Below the pieces are notes generated by a model, which saw only the letters and a program-made list of their open reading frames with translations, was not told the DNA's origin and searched no databases. This document shows, piece by piece, positions 6,897 through 14,937 of a stretch of 51,785 nucleotides of DNA. The number at the start of each line of letters is the position of its first letter. Position 1 is the stretch's first letter. Origin of the DNA: Bacteroidales bacterium. GTDB lineage: Bacteria; Bacteroidota; Bacteroidia; Bacteroidales; UBA932. Location: contig SUYY01000010.1 of the NCBI GenBank assembly GCA_015060205.1, positions 1 to 51,785 on the forward strand. Direction: 5' to 3'. The position numbers and the translations under genes are program-made.

Positions 6897-7601
6897 TCAT
6901 AACGAAGATTTTTTACCGACATACATACGGCATATTCCGAATGTAAGCGGAGTGTGTTCAACAGTAGCGAATCCGGCGGTTCTCATCATCTGAATGAACT
7001 GTTCCGGAGGGGGAAAGCGAAGGACTGATGCCGGAAGGTATTCGTATGCCCCACGGTCACCTGATACAAGACCGCCTACAGCAGGCAGAATCTTCAGGAA
7101 GTATAATTTGTAGCACCAACGGATTACGGGATTCGACGGAACAGACAATTCGAGAATCACAAGTTTGCCGTCTTTCTTGAGCACTCTGAACATTTCTCCG
7201 AGACCTATGTCAATGTGCTCGAAATTACGCACCCCGAAACCTGCCGAGATGCGGTCAAAGGAATTATCTTCATATGGAAGTGCCTCACAGTCTGCTGCAC
7301 ACAACTGAGCAGAAACACCGGCTTTCCTGATCTTATCTCTTCCGACAGCCATCATTCCTTCAGAGATATCCACACCGGTCACCTCGCTTCCGGATGCAAC
7401 CTTCCTTGCAATCTCGATTGTAAAGTCACCTGTTCCGCAAGCGACGTCAAGGACCTTCATTGCATAGGACTCATCTGCAATCTGCCGTACTGCCTTCCTA
7501 CGCCATACCTTGTCTATATTGAGCGACAGTATATGATTCAATCTGTCATAGTCGGAAGCAATATTGTCAAACAGTTTCCTGATTCCTTCTTTTTTAGCCA
7601 T
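6897..7601 (-). CDS. menG: Demethylmenaquinone methyltransferase (MenG/UbiE)
   Basis: The 234-residue class I SAM methyltransferase has LFDNIASDYDRLNHILSLNIDKVWRR at the N-terminus, SAM motif I VLDVACGTGDFTIEIA (about 50-65), DISEGMMAVGRDKI, and the DRISAGFGVRNFEHIDIGLGEMFRVLKKDG region diagnostic of UbiE/MenG. It methylates demethylmenaquinone to menaquinone, the last step of the pathway in which MenA (left edge) acts earlier. Full family length. It lies 48 bases downstream of the NCS2 permease gene on the same strand and may be read from that transcript; I see no clear promoter box of its own. Confidence 0.94.
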   Translation of the reverse strand: MAKKEGIRKLFDNIASDYDRLNHILSLNIDKVWRRKAVRQIADESYAMKVLDVACGTGDFTIEIARKVASGSEVTGVDISEGMMAVGRDKIRKAGVSAQLCAADCEALPYEDNSFDRISAGFGVRNFEHIDIGLGEMFRVLKKDGKLVILELSVPSNPVIRWCYKLYFLKILPAVGGLVSGDRGAYEYLPASVLRFPPPEQFIQMMRTAGFATVEHTPLTFGICRMYVGKKSSL

Positions 7602-7649
7602 ATATATTTCTTCTTATATCATACCCGGCAGCAAAATGAAAAGATCCGG

Positions 7650-9326
7650 TTAAATGTCGGCATCCATATGGATGAATATTTCCTTGCCGTCCTGCTGGAC
7701 CTTGACGTTATCGAACATATTCCTGACCATCATCAAGGCAACAGACAAGGTAGTGAATGATTCTTCAGAAATTATATCTTCACCGGATTCCATGCCTTCT
7801 GCCCTCATATCAAGTTTCAACTGCAACTGGTCATACCAAATCCTGAATTTAAGGACTGCATCAGGTTTCTGCTCACATATTCCTTCCATAAGGGCGTCAA
7901 GAGGAATCTGGAGTTTCTGTACGAGCCTGCGGTCAGTACACCATTCCTCGCATAGTTTCACAATCTTCTCGTTTACTGCCTTGACATCTTCTGTGCCTAC
8001 ACCGCTTTCGAATTCGTAGACCTTCTTTGTTCCTATCTTGCCGAGCAGGGTAGTGAGAAGAAGAATACATACACCCATTACCATAGGAGTGCAGAGTACT
8101 GCTGCGACCTTCTCGGGAACAAAACTGTACAGCCCGGGAATAAGGGTACTTACGGCAAATGATATGCTGAGAAATACCACGAAGATGCGTTTGTCGTCAA
8201 GTGACCTGGTACTCAAGGCTGAGAAACCGCCGGCCATGATATAGCAGATGCTGTACATGAGGACTGCGCCAAGTACAGGGGCAGGGATAAGTGCGAGGGC
8301 ACCTGAGATGACAGGGAAGAACGCTGCGACAATAAGAAGGATTCCGGTAAGATATGCGACCCTTCTGCTTGTGATTCCGCTCGCGGATGCAATACCGATG
8401 TTGGTTGTCGCTGTAGACTGCATCGGTCCTCCGATGAGACCTGCCAGAAATGTTCCCAATGCACTTGCCCTGATACCGCCTTCGATTGATTTCCAGTTCG
8501 GCTTTGAAAATTCCGGATCATCTGCGCTCTGGGTAGAGGAGTAGTCTCCGATGTTGTCCACGATAGCCGCAACTGTCACTACAATAAAAGGAATAAGTAC
8601 TTGAGGGTCAAAGTCGAAAGCAAGTTCCTTGTAGATAGGAAGTGCCACTATCGGCTGATCTTTGAGTTGGCTGAAGGAAGTTATGTCGAAGACACCGAAG
8701 ACGGCGGATATGATGAAGCCGAAAACGATTCCTGCAAGTGCAGTATAAGGTTTGAGCGGCTTGATGAACAATGTACATGCAAGCATGAACAGCAATGTAA
8801 GTACCGAGACTATCAGATGGTTCGGATCGAAATCAGGCAGGGTGGTTCCAAGAAAATATTTCAGACCTGTAGGAAGGGTGCTGATTCCGAGAATGAATAT
8901 CATCGTTCCTGTCACTTCAGGCGGGAAGAGTTTTCTGAAATTGAAAGTGAATGAACCCAGAACAGCCTTGAGGATACCGGAAAATATTGTCATCCCGAGT
9001 ACGAGAGGGATGCCTCCTATCTGAGCGGCCATGATGCAGGCTGCAAGTGCGGCAGAATCGGATACCGACATGGACTGATAGCCGGAACCTATGTATTTAC
9101 CCGGAACAGTCTGCAATATGCCGGTAATTCCCATTGAAAACAGCGCTGCTGCAAGCAGGGAAGTGGACAAGGTGAGGTCCAGACCGGCAGTACGGGCAAC
9201 AGATATAGGCAGTGCCATTCCCAAAGAAACTATCAGCAGCATATGCTGAAGGGATGAAAAGAACAGAGGTCCTTTCGGTGGAATCTGCGATGATGAATAA
9301 AGCAGTTTCTTTTTTTCGTTTTCCAT
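7650..9326 (-). CDS. NCS2 nucleobase permease with a degenerate RsbW-like C-terminal domain
   Basis: Residues about 20-430 form a multi-span nucleobase:cation symporter-2 (uracil/xanthine permease) core, with GSGYQSMSVSDSAALAA, a GPMQSTATTNIGIASASGITSRR motif and a hydrophobic profile of many membrane helices. It should import a purine or pyrimidine base across the inner membrane; the substrate cannot be told. About 124 extra residues follow (435-558). Their layout matches an anti-sigma-factor HATPase fold: a helix with LDALMEGICEQ in the N-box position, strands KFRIWYDQLQLKLDM, and a terminal SVALMMVRNMFDNVKVQQDGKEIFIHM like the end of RsbW (compare 17795-18205). The N-box Asn and the Gly-rich ATP lid are missing, so it is probably a binding module and not a kinase. 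Confidence 0.85.
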   Translation of the reverse strand: MENEKKKLLYSSSQIPPKGPLFFSSLQHMLLIVSLGMALPISVARTAGLDLTLSTSLLAAALFSMGITGILQTVPGKYIGSGYQSMSVSDSAALAACIMAAQIGGIPLVLGMTIFSGILKAVLGSFTFNFRKLFPPEVTGTMIFILGISTLPTGLKYFLGTTLPDFDPNHLIVSVLTLLFMLACTLFIKPLKPYTALAGIVFGFIISAVFGVFDITSFSQLKDQPIVALPIYKELAFDFDPQVLIPFIVVTVAAIVDNIGDYSSTQSADDPEFSKPNWKSIEGGIRASALGTFLAGLIGGPMQSTATTNIGIASASGITSRRVAYLTGILLIVAAFFPVISGALALIPAPVLGAVLMYSICYIMAGGFSALSTRSLDDKRIFVVFLSISFAVSTLIPGLYSFVPEKVAAVLCTPMVMGVCILLLTTLLGKIGTKKVYEFESGVGTEDVKAVNEKIVKLCEEWCTDRRLVQKLQIPLDALMEGICEQKPDAVLKFRIWYDQLQLKLDMRAEGMESGEDIISEESFTTLSVALMMVRNMFDNVKVQQDGKEIFIHMDADI

Positions 9327-9345
9327 AGGATTGATGTTAAACGTG

Positions 9346-9353
9346 CAAATTTA
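9346..9353 (-). promoter_or_regulatory. -7 box for NCS2 permease
   Basis: Minus-strand TAAATTTG (plus-strand CAAATTTA) lies 20 bases upstream of ATG 9326, in the short gap after the radical SAM gene. The permease and menG can thus be transcribed separately from the genes upstream. Confidence 0.5.
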
Positions 9354-9366
9354 AGAAATTCCTGAA

Positions 9367-11046
9367 TTATGCAGTATGTAGGGATACGATTGTTGCCATG
9401 AATGTCGGATAGGGCGAGTGGACCTTGGAATCGTAACCGAACAGAACCTGTCTGTCATCAGAATTCAGGAGGTAGTATCTGTAGGTAGGATCTGCTTCGC
9501 CATACTCAATGCAAATATCGCAAGTATCAGTTTCGATAATACTATCTATATGTTTAATTTTTACAATATTACCAGCAGGCTCCTTTTTTAGTGAAAATCC
9601 TGCCGAGATCCATGCGACAGACACATCCGTCAGCAACTGCGGGTAATGTGTCCTGCAATATTCATGGAGAATCACCCCTCGTCTTTCTGCACTTACCGGA
9701 GAGTCCAGAACCATTGATGATTTAAGATGACCTGTGAATTCCTTAATGAAACCTTTATGTTCAGTTATCAGTCTTGCAGTGATCTTCTGCCATGCAGGAC
9801 AGTTATAATAAAGATCCACCATCCTCGATATCTGCATTGCCATCTTGAGTTCGGACGGATTCATGAGAGGCGTCTGAAGGATTTCATACGGAGGAAGAGG
9901 GGAATATTTCAATCCTTTCGCATCTGCATCTTTACGCATCTGCGTACCAGGCAACACTTTAAGCGACTCCACCTGAAGTTCATCAACGCCCATTTTCACA
10001 AGAGTCACTATATCGTTGCAGAGCATATCAAGGGAATATTCAGGAAGTCCCGCGATGAGGTCGGCATGGGTCTGGACATTATTCAACGAACAGAGATATT
10101 CCAGACCATTCAGTGAAGTGGAAACGCTTCCTTTACGTCCGCATGAAGCAAGGACATTGCCATCAAGACTTTGTATCCCCGCCTCCAGATGCAGAAGGCC
10201 GGAAGGAAGACCTGCGATTTTCTTCTTCAAGACAGGGGTAAGCATGGATGGGTGGATTTCAAGATGGAAACGCATCTTCGAGGAATATTCAGCGAAGATG
10301 TCGAGCATCTGACATGCGCGCGATATGTCATGATTGAATGTGCGGTCGAGGACCCTTATGTCACGGATACCATGGGCGTATATGTTTTCAAGACGGGACC
10401 TTACCTGCTCCATGGTCTGACTTCTTACCGGCTTGTCACCTCCGCTGACGCAGAAGGCGCATGTATTGAAACAGCCTCTGGCTGTCTCCAACTGCACGAA
10501 TGGCTTGTCCCAATTGAAGAAAGGGCTTTCCTCCGGATAATGAAGAGATGCAAAATCGTGAACTTTGGCAATGCCGTTGTCATGATAGGCTCCGTCTTCA
10601 CCGGATATCCAGCAAAGACCTTCCACGGAAGACCACCCGGAAGGATTGTCGGATTTTCTCAACAGGTCGGGAAATGAGAACTCACCTTCTCCTCTCAACA
10701 CCGCCGTCACAAATCTGTTCCTTCTCAGGAAATCCTCGTTATCGCCCAGAAATTCCGGTCCGCCACATACGACTTTGACATCATCAAGCAGTTGAACCAC
10801 CCTTGAAAGCACCTCTACCTGCATCTGGTGAGTGAAAAGCCAGAAGGTCGAAGCGATCATGTCCGGATTGTGGGCGGCGACGGCGGCGGCCAGACTGCCG
10901 GGATCGTCATTGATCGTACCGTGAACCACACACCATTCCCACTGCGAAACATCCCTTACCTGGGCATGGATGGCAGGAAGTGCGACAGATGAATGGGAAT
11001 ATGAACTGTTTATATCAAGCCAGAGAATCTTCATGCCCGGTTTCAT
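9367..11046 (-). CDS. B12-binding-domain radical SAM protein (DUF4080 family)
   Basis: The 559-residue protein has an N-terminal cobalamin-binding-like Rossmann region (ILWLDINSSYSHSSVALP and IASTFWLF...VVCGGPEFLG), a radical SAM core with the cluster motif RGCFNTCAFC (Cys-x3-Cys-x2-Cys) near residue 190, HLEAGIQSLD and DLIAGLPEYSLD, then a DUF4080-type C-terminal domain. Radical SAM/B12 enzymes do methylations and rearrangements; the substrate of this widespread Bacteroidota group is unknown to me. Its ATG overlaps the TGA of the DUF1232 gene (ATGA), so the two are translationally coupled. Met5 is a possible alternative start. Confidence 0.88.
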   Translation of the reverse strand: MKPGMKILWLDINSSYSHSSVALPAIHAQVRDVSQWEWCVVHGTINDDPGSLAAAVAAHNPDMIASTFWLFTHQMQVEVLSRVVQLLDDVKVVCGGPEFLGDNEDFLRRNRFVTAVLRGEGEFSFPDLLRKSDNPSGWSSVEGLCWISGEDGAYHDNGIAKVHDFASLHYPEESPFFNWDKPFVQLETARGCFNTCAFCVSGGDKPVRSQTMEQVRSRLENIYAHGIRDIRVLDRTFNHDISRACQMLDIFAEYSSKMRFHLEIHPSMLTPVLKKKIAGLPSGLLHLEAGIQSLDGNVLASCGRKGSVSTSLNGLEYLCSLNNVQTHADLIAGLPEYSLDMLCNDIVTLVKMGVDELQVESLKVLPGTQMRKDADAKGLKYSPLPPYEILQTPLMNPSELKMAMQISRMVDLYYNCPAWQKITARLITEHKGFIKEFTGHLKSSMVLDSPVSAERRGVILHEYCRTHYPQLLTDVSVAWISAGFSLKKEPAGNIVKIKHIDSIIETDTCDICIEYGEADPTYRYYLLNSDDRQVLFGYDSKVHSPYPTFMATIVSLHTA

Positions 11047-11444
11047 ATTTCAGAATCGTACTTCTCAACATCGCTATACTGAACATCTGAAAACCAGTCA
11101 GACAGTCTTTGGATGGCCTTCTGCCTTACGGCTGGGGTGACATTCTCCATGACAGCCTTGATACATGCTGCGAGAGCCGCTATGTCGTCAGTGAAGCCGA
11201 GAAGAGGAATGATGTCAGGAAGCAGGTCGGCCGGTAAGATGAAATATCCCAATGCGCCCAATATGATCGCCTTATGTTTGATCGGCGTATCGGAATCCTT
11301 CAAGACATAGTACAGCAGCAGGACATAATATATTGCCTTCATCCCCGCCTTTCTGAATACTTTACCGATCTTGAAAAACAGTTTCGGTTCTGTATAATGC
11401 TTCTTGTACTGCTCGATATTCTTTGGTACTCTGCTCGTGTTCAT
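11043..11444 (-). CDS. DUF1232 (YkvA-type) small membrane protein
   Basis: I start at ATG 11444 (MNTSRVPKN), as the longer frame begins with TTG and has no better signal. The 133-residue product carries the DUF1232 signature: LKDSDTPIKHKAIILGALGYFILPADLLPDIIPLLGFTDDIAAL, with PxDLLPD...GxxDD. This domain gives a short hydrophobic hairpin in the membrane; its function is unknown. It overlaps the radical SAM gene by four bases and is divergent from the stress operon that starts at 11599. Confidence 0.85.
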   Translation of the reverse strand: MNTSRVPKNIEQYKKHYTEPKLFFKIGKVFRKAGMKAIYYVLLLYYVLKDSDTPIKHKAIILGALGYFILPADLLPDIIPLLGFTDDIAALAACIKAVMENVTPAVRQKAIQRLSDWFSDVQYSDVEKYDSEI

Positions 11445-11570
11445 GCTGATGGAATTACTAAATCCGCGTAAATTTAAAACTAATTTATGCAAATTTCCAA
11501 ATGAAGGAAAAATTTAGACATAAGCATCAATTTTATCGCCGCCGATATAATGTCGGAAAGATAAATTTAT

Positions 11571-11578
11571 TAATTTTG
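11571..11578 (+). promoter_or_regulatory. -7 box of the RelA/SpoT-ABC-partner-switch operon
   Basis: TAATTTTG matches TAnnTTTG exactly and lies 20 bases before ATG 11599. It is the only clear box before the seven-gene run to 18205. Confidence 0.55.
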
Positions 11579-11598
11579 TAAGTTGACTTGAAACGCGT

Positions 11599-12474
11599 AT
11601 GAACAACTCTCTAAACAATATCTCCGCAGTTCTTACAGACGAGATTTCACGTCTTCTGTCCAGATGCGGACTTATGTACCGCATTTTCTCAAGAGTGAAG
11701 ACCGAAGAATCCATCAGACACAAACTTGAAGTGAAATATGCAGACAAGAAGGTCAAGATCCAGGATCTTATAGGAATCCGTATTGTGGTATATTTCCAGG
11801 ACGATGTGGATGCTCTTGCCCTGTACTATAGCATAGGCGATATTGTAAAGAAATCAATCGACGAATACGATTCGTCGACCTTCAGACCGCAGAGGCTCAA
11901 CATAACGCGCCGGATACCGGACTCAATGATCGAGGAGTTCACCGCATCCATACCGAAGCGGTACAGAGACCTGGTCGACCTGACCTATGAGGTTCAGATA
12001 AGGACTGTATTCTCAGAAGGTTGGCATGAGGTAGAGCATGACCTGAGATACAAATGCAAGGAAGACTGGAAAGGCTGTGAGTCATATTCCCGCACACTCA
12101 ACGGAGTCATAGCCACTCTGGAGACAGCGGAATGGAATATGAAGGCTCTGTTCAACGAAATGTCAAGGCATAATTTCCTGCATTCCGACTATACTGCCAT
12201 GCTCAGGAACAAGATGCGTCTGAAATTCCGGTCAGAAGGTCTCTCACCGGAGTTGTGCGCATATCTGAAGAAGAATCCGAGAATTGCCGAGGCTCTGCTC
12301 AATGCAGACCGTCTGATCATCATCTACACTCTTCTGAGCCACAAGGGCGATTTCGACCTTACATACGACAACCTTCTGTTGCTCATAAACAGGATAGAGA
12401 TGATGGATCCGGGACTTATGGCACTTGAAAGCGGGCAGACATGCGGGATGCTCGATGTTTTCCTTAATTCTTAA
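11599..12474 (+). CDS. RelA/SpoT synthetase-domain protein (single-domain, divergent)
   Basis: The 291-residue protein has only the synthetase-type domain of the (p)ppGpp family, with no HD hydrolase, TGS or ACT domain. SRVKTEESIRHKLE and IQDLIGIRIVVYFQDD (residues about 34-75) match the substrate-binding first half, and DLTYEVQIRTVFSEGWHEVEHDLRYK (about 129-154) matches the catalytic EVQIRT region. The canonical YxSxH G-loop between them is replaced by FRPQRLNITRRIP, so synthesis of (p)ppGpp is uncertain; the group may bind or make a different nucleotide. It has its own promoter box, and its stop is nine bases before the ABC permease gene, which suggests joint transcription with the transporter and partner-switching genes. 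Confidence 0.82.
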   Translation: MNNSLNNISAVLTDEISRLLSRCGLMYRIFSRVKTEESIRHKLEVKYADKKVKIQDLIGIRIVVYFQDDVDALALYYSIGDIVKKSIDEYDSSTFRPQRLNITRRIPDSMIEEFTASIPKRYRDLVDLTYEVQIRTVFSEGWHEVEHDLRYKCKEDWKGCESYSRTLNGVIATLETAEWNMKALFNEMSRHNFLHSDYTAMLRNKMRLKFRSEGLSPELCAYLKKNPRIAEALLNADRLIIIYTLLSHKGDFDLTYDNLLLLINRIEMMDPGLMALESGQTCGMLDVFLNS

Positions 12475-12483
12475 TAACTGAAA

Positions 12484-13551
12484 ATGAGCATATTACGAAA
12501 CATAGCGATTCTCTTTCTGTTAATTCTGAACATCTGCTCATGCAATGAGAAGGAAGACTTTGTATTGCTGACAGTCGATGATGTTGCAGACGGAAGGATA
12601 GCCAGGATGAAGGGTGCCATAGGCGAAGAGGAGATGGATTCCATATTCCCTCTTGCACAGTCAAGAGAGTTTTCATCCACCTCAGAAATGCTTCTGGCCC
12701 TGTCAATCGGTAAATATGATGCTGCCGTCATGCAGAATGAACTTGCAATGAAGATTATAGAGGAAGAGGATGATTATGCACTGTTGGAAGAGTCAGTATG
12801 TGACAGCATCAGCATCATCGTCCACAAGGGCAGGATACCCGGAAGGAACATGAAGGAAGGGGAGTCTGAAAGCATTGTGGACAGATATGCAGTAAGGATC
12901 AGGGAGAGCATTCTCGCCGAGCAGTATTGGAAAATGATTCTTTTGGGCCTTATGGTCACGACAGGCATATTCGTATGCGGATGGATACTTGCAATGACGA
13001 TTGCCGTTCTGATGACACTTCTGGGCTTTGTCCCGCGTCTGAGATTCATCTGGAAGCCTCTGATGTTCTTCATAAAGACCATACATGACGTTCCGTCTGT
13101 CGTGCTGATATTCTTCTTTTACTATATCATATTCGCACAATCGAATGCAGACGGCATTCTCGCGTGCATAGTTGCCCTGGGGGTATATTCGTCCGGCTCA
13201 TTCTCGAATGTGATAAACGTCCATCTTAATGAAGTCGACCCGATGCAGCATAATGCCGCTCAGATGCTCGGACTCACCGGTTGGAAGAAATATCGGCTTG
13301 TGATACTTCCTCAGGCAGTCAAGACAATGCTTCCTCTGATTCTGGCCGAATCAAAGGTACTGCTCAGAGCGACGACCTACGCCGGATATGTGTCCATACT
13401 GGATATTGTGAAGGTTACCGAACTGATAAGGAATCAGACCTATGACATGTTTGTTCCTCTGCTTTTTGTTTCGATAGTATTCCTTGCACTTTCATGGCTC
13501 ATAAGAGAAGGACTCTATCTTTCATACAATAAACTTTTCACCAATGATTGA
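12484..13551 (+). CDS. ABC transporter permease (HisM/GlnP type) with fused partial substrate-binding lobe
   Basis: Residues 1-20 are a lipoprotein-like signal (ILNICSC, Cys20). Residues 24-118 look like one lobe of an SBP_bac_3 binding protein (FSSTSEMLLALSIGKYDAAVMQNELAMKII is the typical 'S..E.L.AL..GK.DA....' pattern). Residues 148-345 are an ABC membrane domain with several helices and the EAA loop NAAQMLGLTGWKKYRLVILPQ (257-277), which docks on the ATPase. It resembles polar amino acid importers such as GlnP, but the binding domain is about half the normal size. It overlaps the ATPase gene by eight bases. The fused lobe cannot by itself form the usual two-lobe pocket. Confidence 0.85.
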   Translation: MSILRNIAILFLLILNICSCNEKEDFVLLTVDDVADGRIARMKGAIGEEEMDSIFPLAQSREFSSTSEMLLALSIGKYDAAVMQNELAMKIIEEEDDYALLEESVCDSISIIVHKGRIPGRNMKEGESESIVDRYAVRIRESILAEQYWKMILLGLMVTTGIFVCGWILAMTIAVLMTLLGFVPRLRFIWKPLMFFIKTIHDVPSVVLIFFFYYIIFAQSNADGILACIVALGVYSSGSFSNVINVHLNEVDPMQHNAAQMLGLTGWKKYRLVILPQAVKTMLPLILAESKVLLRATTYAGYVSILDIVKVTELIRNQTYDMFVPLLFVSIVFLALSWLIREGLYLSYNKLFTND

Positions 13552-14626
13552 GATAAGAAATATAAGCAAATCCTACGGACCGGAAACGGTTCTGGACAAT
13601 GTCTCCCTGACAGTAGAGACAGGGCAGACCATCTCGGTCATAGGCCATAGTGGTTCCGGAAAGAGTACACTTCTCAACTGCGTGGCGGGCCTGACGTCAC
13701 AGGATATGGGTGAGATAACCTTCGACGGAAAATCACTGAAGGACAGAAGCGGAAAGGGATTCAACGGGGTAGCCATGGTGTTTCAGGAACACAACCTTTT
13801 CCCTCATCTGACAGTTATGGGAAACATGACTCTTGCACCTGTCCATGTTCTTGGCATGAGCAGGGAAGACGCTCAAGGAAAGGCCGAGGAATATCTTGCA
13901 ATGGTGGGAATGTGGGAGAGGCGGAACGATTATCCTGGCGGTCTGTCATTAGGTCAGAGGCAGCGTGTAGCGATTGCAAGGAGTCTGATGATGAGTCCGG
14001 AATATCTTCTTCTTGATGAGCCGACTTCTTCCCTGGACCCGATTTCCGAAGCAGAGGTGACGGATGTCATCAGAGAACTGAAGAAACAGAACATCACCAT
14101 AATCATGGTCACCCACAGGGTGGAACTCGCAAGGGAAGTCAGCGACAGGATTGTCTTCATGCATGAAGGCCGCATATGCGAACAGGGAACTCCGCAGCAG
14201 ATTATTGACAACCCTCAGGAGAGTCATACAAAGGCCTTCATGGATTACTGCATGAGCCTTGTATACGAGATCAAGTCACCGCAATACGACCATCCCGAAC
14301 TGAACGCAAGGATAGAATTTTTCTGCAGAAAGTACAGGCTCGGACAGAAAGATGTACATTCCGTCCAACTGGTGGTGGAGGAACTTCTGAACATAATGCC
14401 TCTGGGAGACGGACTGCTTCTGTCCATTTCAAAGTCAGCATCGACAAAGGCACTCACCGTAGATGCCCTTATAGAAGACAAGGGTGTGGACTACCTGTCA
14501 TTGCCTGAGGTGACAGAAGACCTGAGTTTCATAATCATTTCCGGCATGTGCGAGAACATTTCGGAATATATAGGCGAGGACAGACAAAGACATATACATC
14601 TTGAACTTAAGAATATAAACAATTAA
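13544..14626 (+). CDS. ABC transporter ATPase (GlnQ type) with RsbW-like C-terminal domain
   Basis: Residues 1-240 are a complete polar-amino-acid-type ATPase: Walker A GHSGSGKST (34-42), Q-loop Gln81, signature LSLGQ (134-138), Walker B LLLDEP (155-160) and switch His191. Residues 248-360 are an added domain unlike the TOBE, NIL or CBS tails known on ABC ATPases. It follows the anti-sigma HATPase layout: LNARIEFFCRKYRLGQKDVHSVQLVVEELLN has the N-box Glu-Glu-x-x-Asn (279-283), then TVDALIEDKG in the Asp-x-Gly position, and FIIISGMCENISEYIGEDRQRHIHLEL like the last strands of RsbW. The Gly-rich lid is absent, so ATP binding there is doubtful. The STAS gene that such a domain would bind starts 11 bases downstream. 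Confidence 0.88.
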   Translation: MIEIRNISKSYGPETVLDNVSLTVETGQTISVIGHSGSGKSTLLNCVAGLTSQDMGEITFDGKSLKDRSGKGFNGVAMVFQEHNLFPHLTVMGNMTLAPVHVLGMSREDAQGKAEEYLAMVGMWERRNDYPGGLSLGQRQRVAIARSLMMSPEYLLLDEPTSSLDPISEAEVTDVIRELKKQNITIIMVTHRVELAREVSDRIVFMHEGRICEQGTPQQIIDNPQESHTKAFMDYCMSLVYEIKSPQYDHPELNARIEFFCRKYRLGQKDVHSVQLVVEELLNIMPLGDGLLLSISKSASTKALTVDALIEDKGVDYLSLPEVTEDLSFIIISGMCENISEYIGEDRQRHIHLELKNINN

Positions 14627-14637
14627 ACAGAACAACC

Positions 14638-14937
14638 ATGGATATCACAATCACACAGAACGACAATCTTGTTACAGTAAATATCGAAGGACGTCTTGAC
14701 ACGGTCACAGCACCTGAACTGGAAAACGGACTCGCATCGTATCTTGACGGCAGTACGGACCTCACACTCGACTGCGGAAAGATGGAATATGTCAGCAGCG
14801 CAGGACTCAGGGTAATACTGACCCTCCACAAGGCCCTTGCTTCCAAAGGTCGCAAGTTCTCTCTCAAAGACCTGAACAAGGACGTACGCAACGTTTTTGA
14901 CATGACCGGCTTTTCCAGAATACTTACTATAGAATAA
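14638..14937 (+). CDS. STAS-domain anti-anti-sigma factor homologue (SpoIIAA/RsbV type)
   Basis: The 99-residue protein is a single STAS domain: strand VTVNIEGRLDTVTAPELE, then DLTLDCGKMEYVSSAGLRVILTLHKA, where the second Ser of SSAGL (Ser54) aligns with the phosphorylated Ser58 of SpoIIAA. It is the expected substrate of the RsbW-like kinase (17795) and of the SpoIIE-type phosphatase (15875). In classical systems the dephosphorylated form binds the anti-sigma kinase. Here there is no sigma factor nearby, and the preceding ABC ATPase has an RsbW-like tail, so the tail is a candidate partner. Its stop overlaps the next start by one base. Confidence 0.93.
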   Translation: MDITITQNDNLVTVNIEGRLDTVTAPELENGLASYLDGSTDLTLDCGKMEYVSSAGLRVILTLHKALASKGRKFSLKDLNKDVRNVFDMTGFSRILTIE

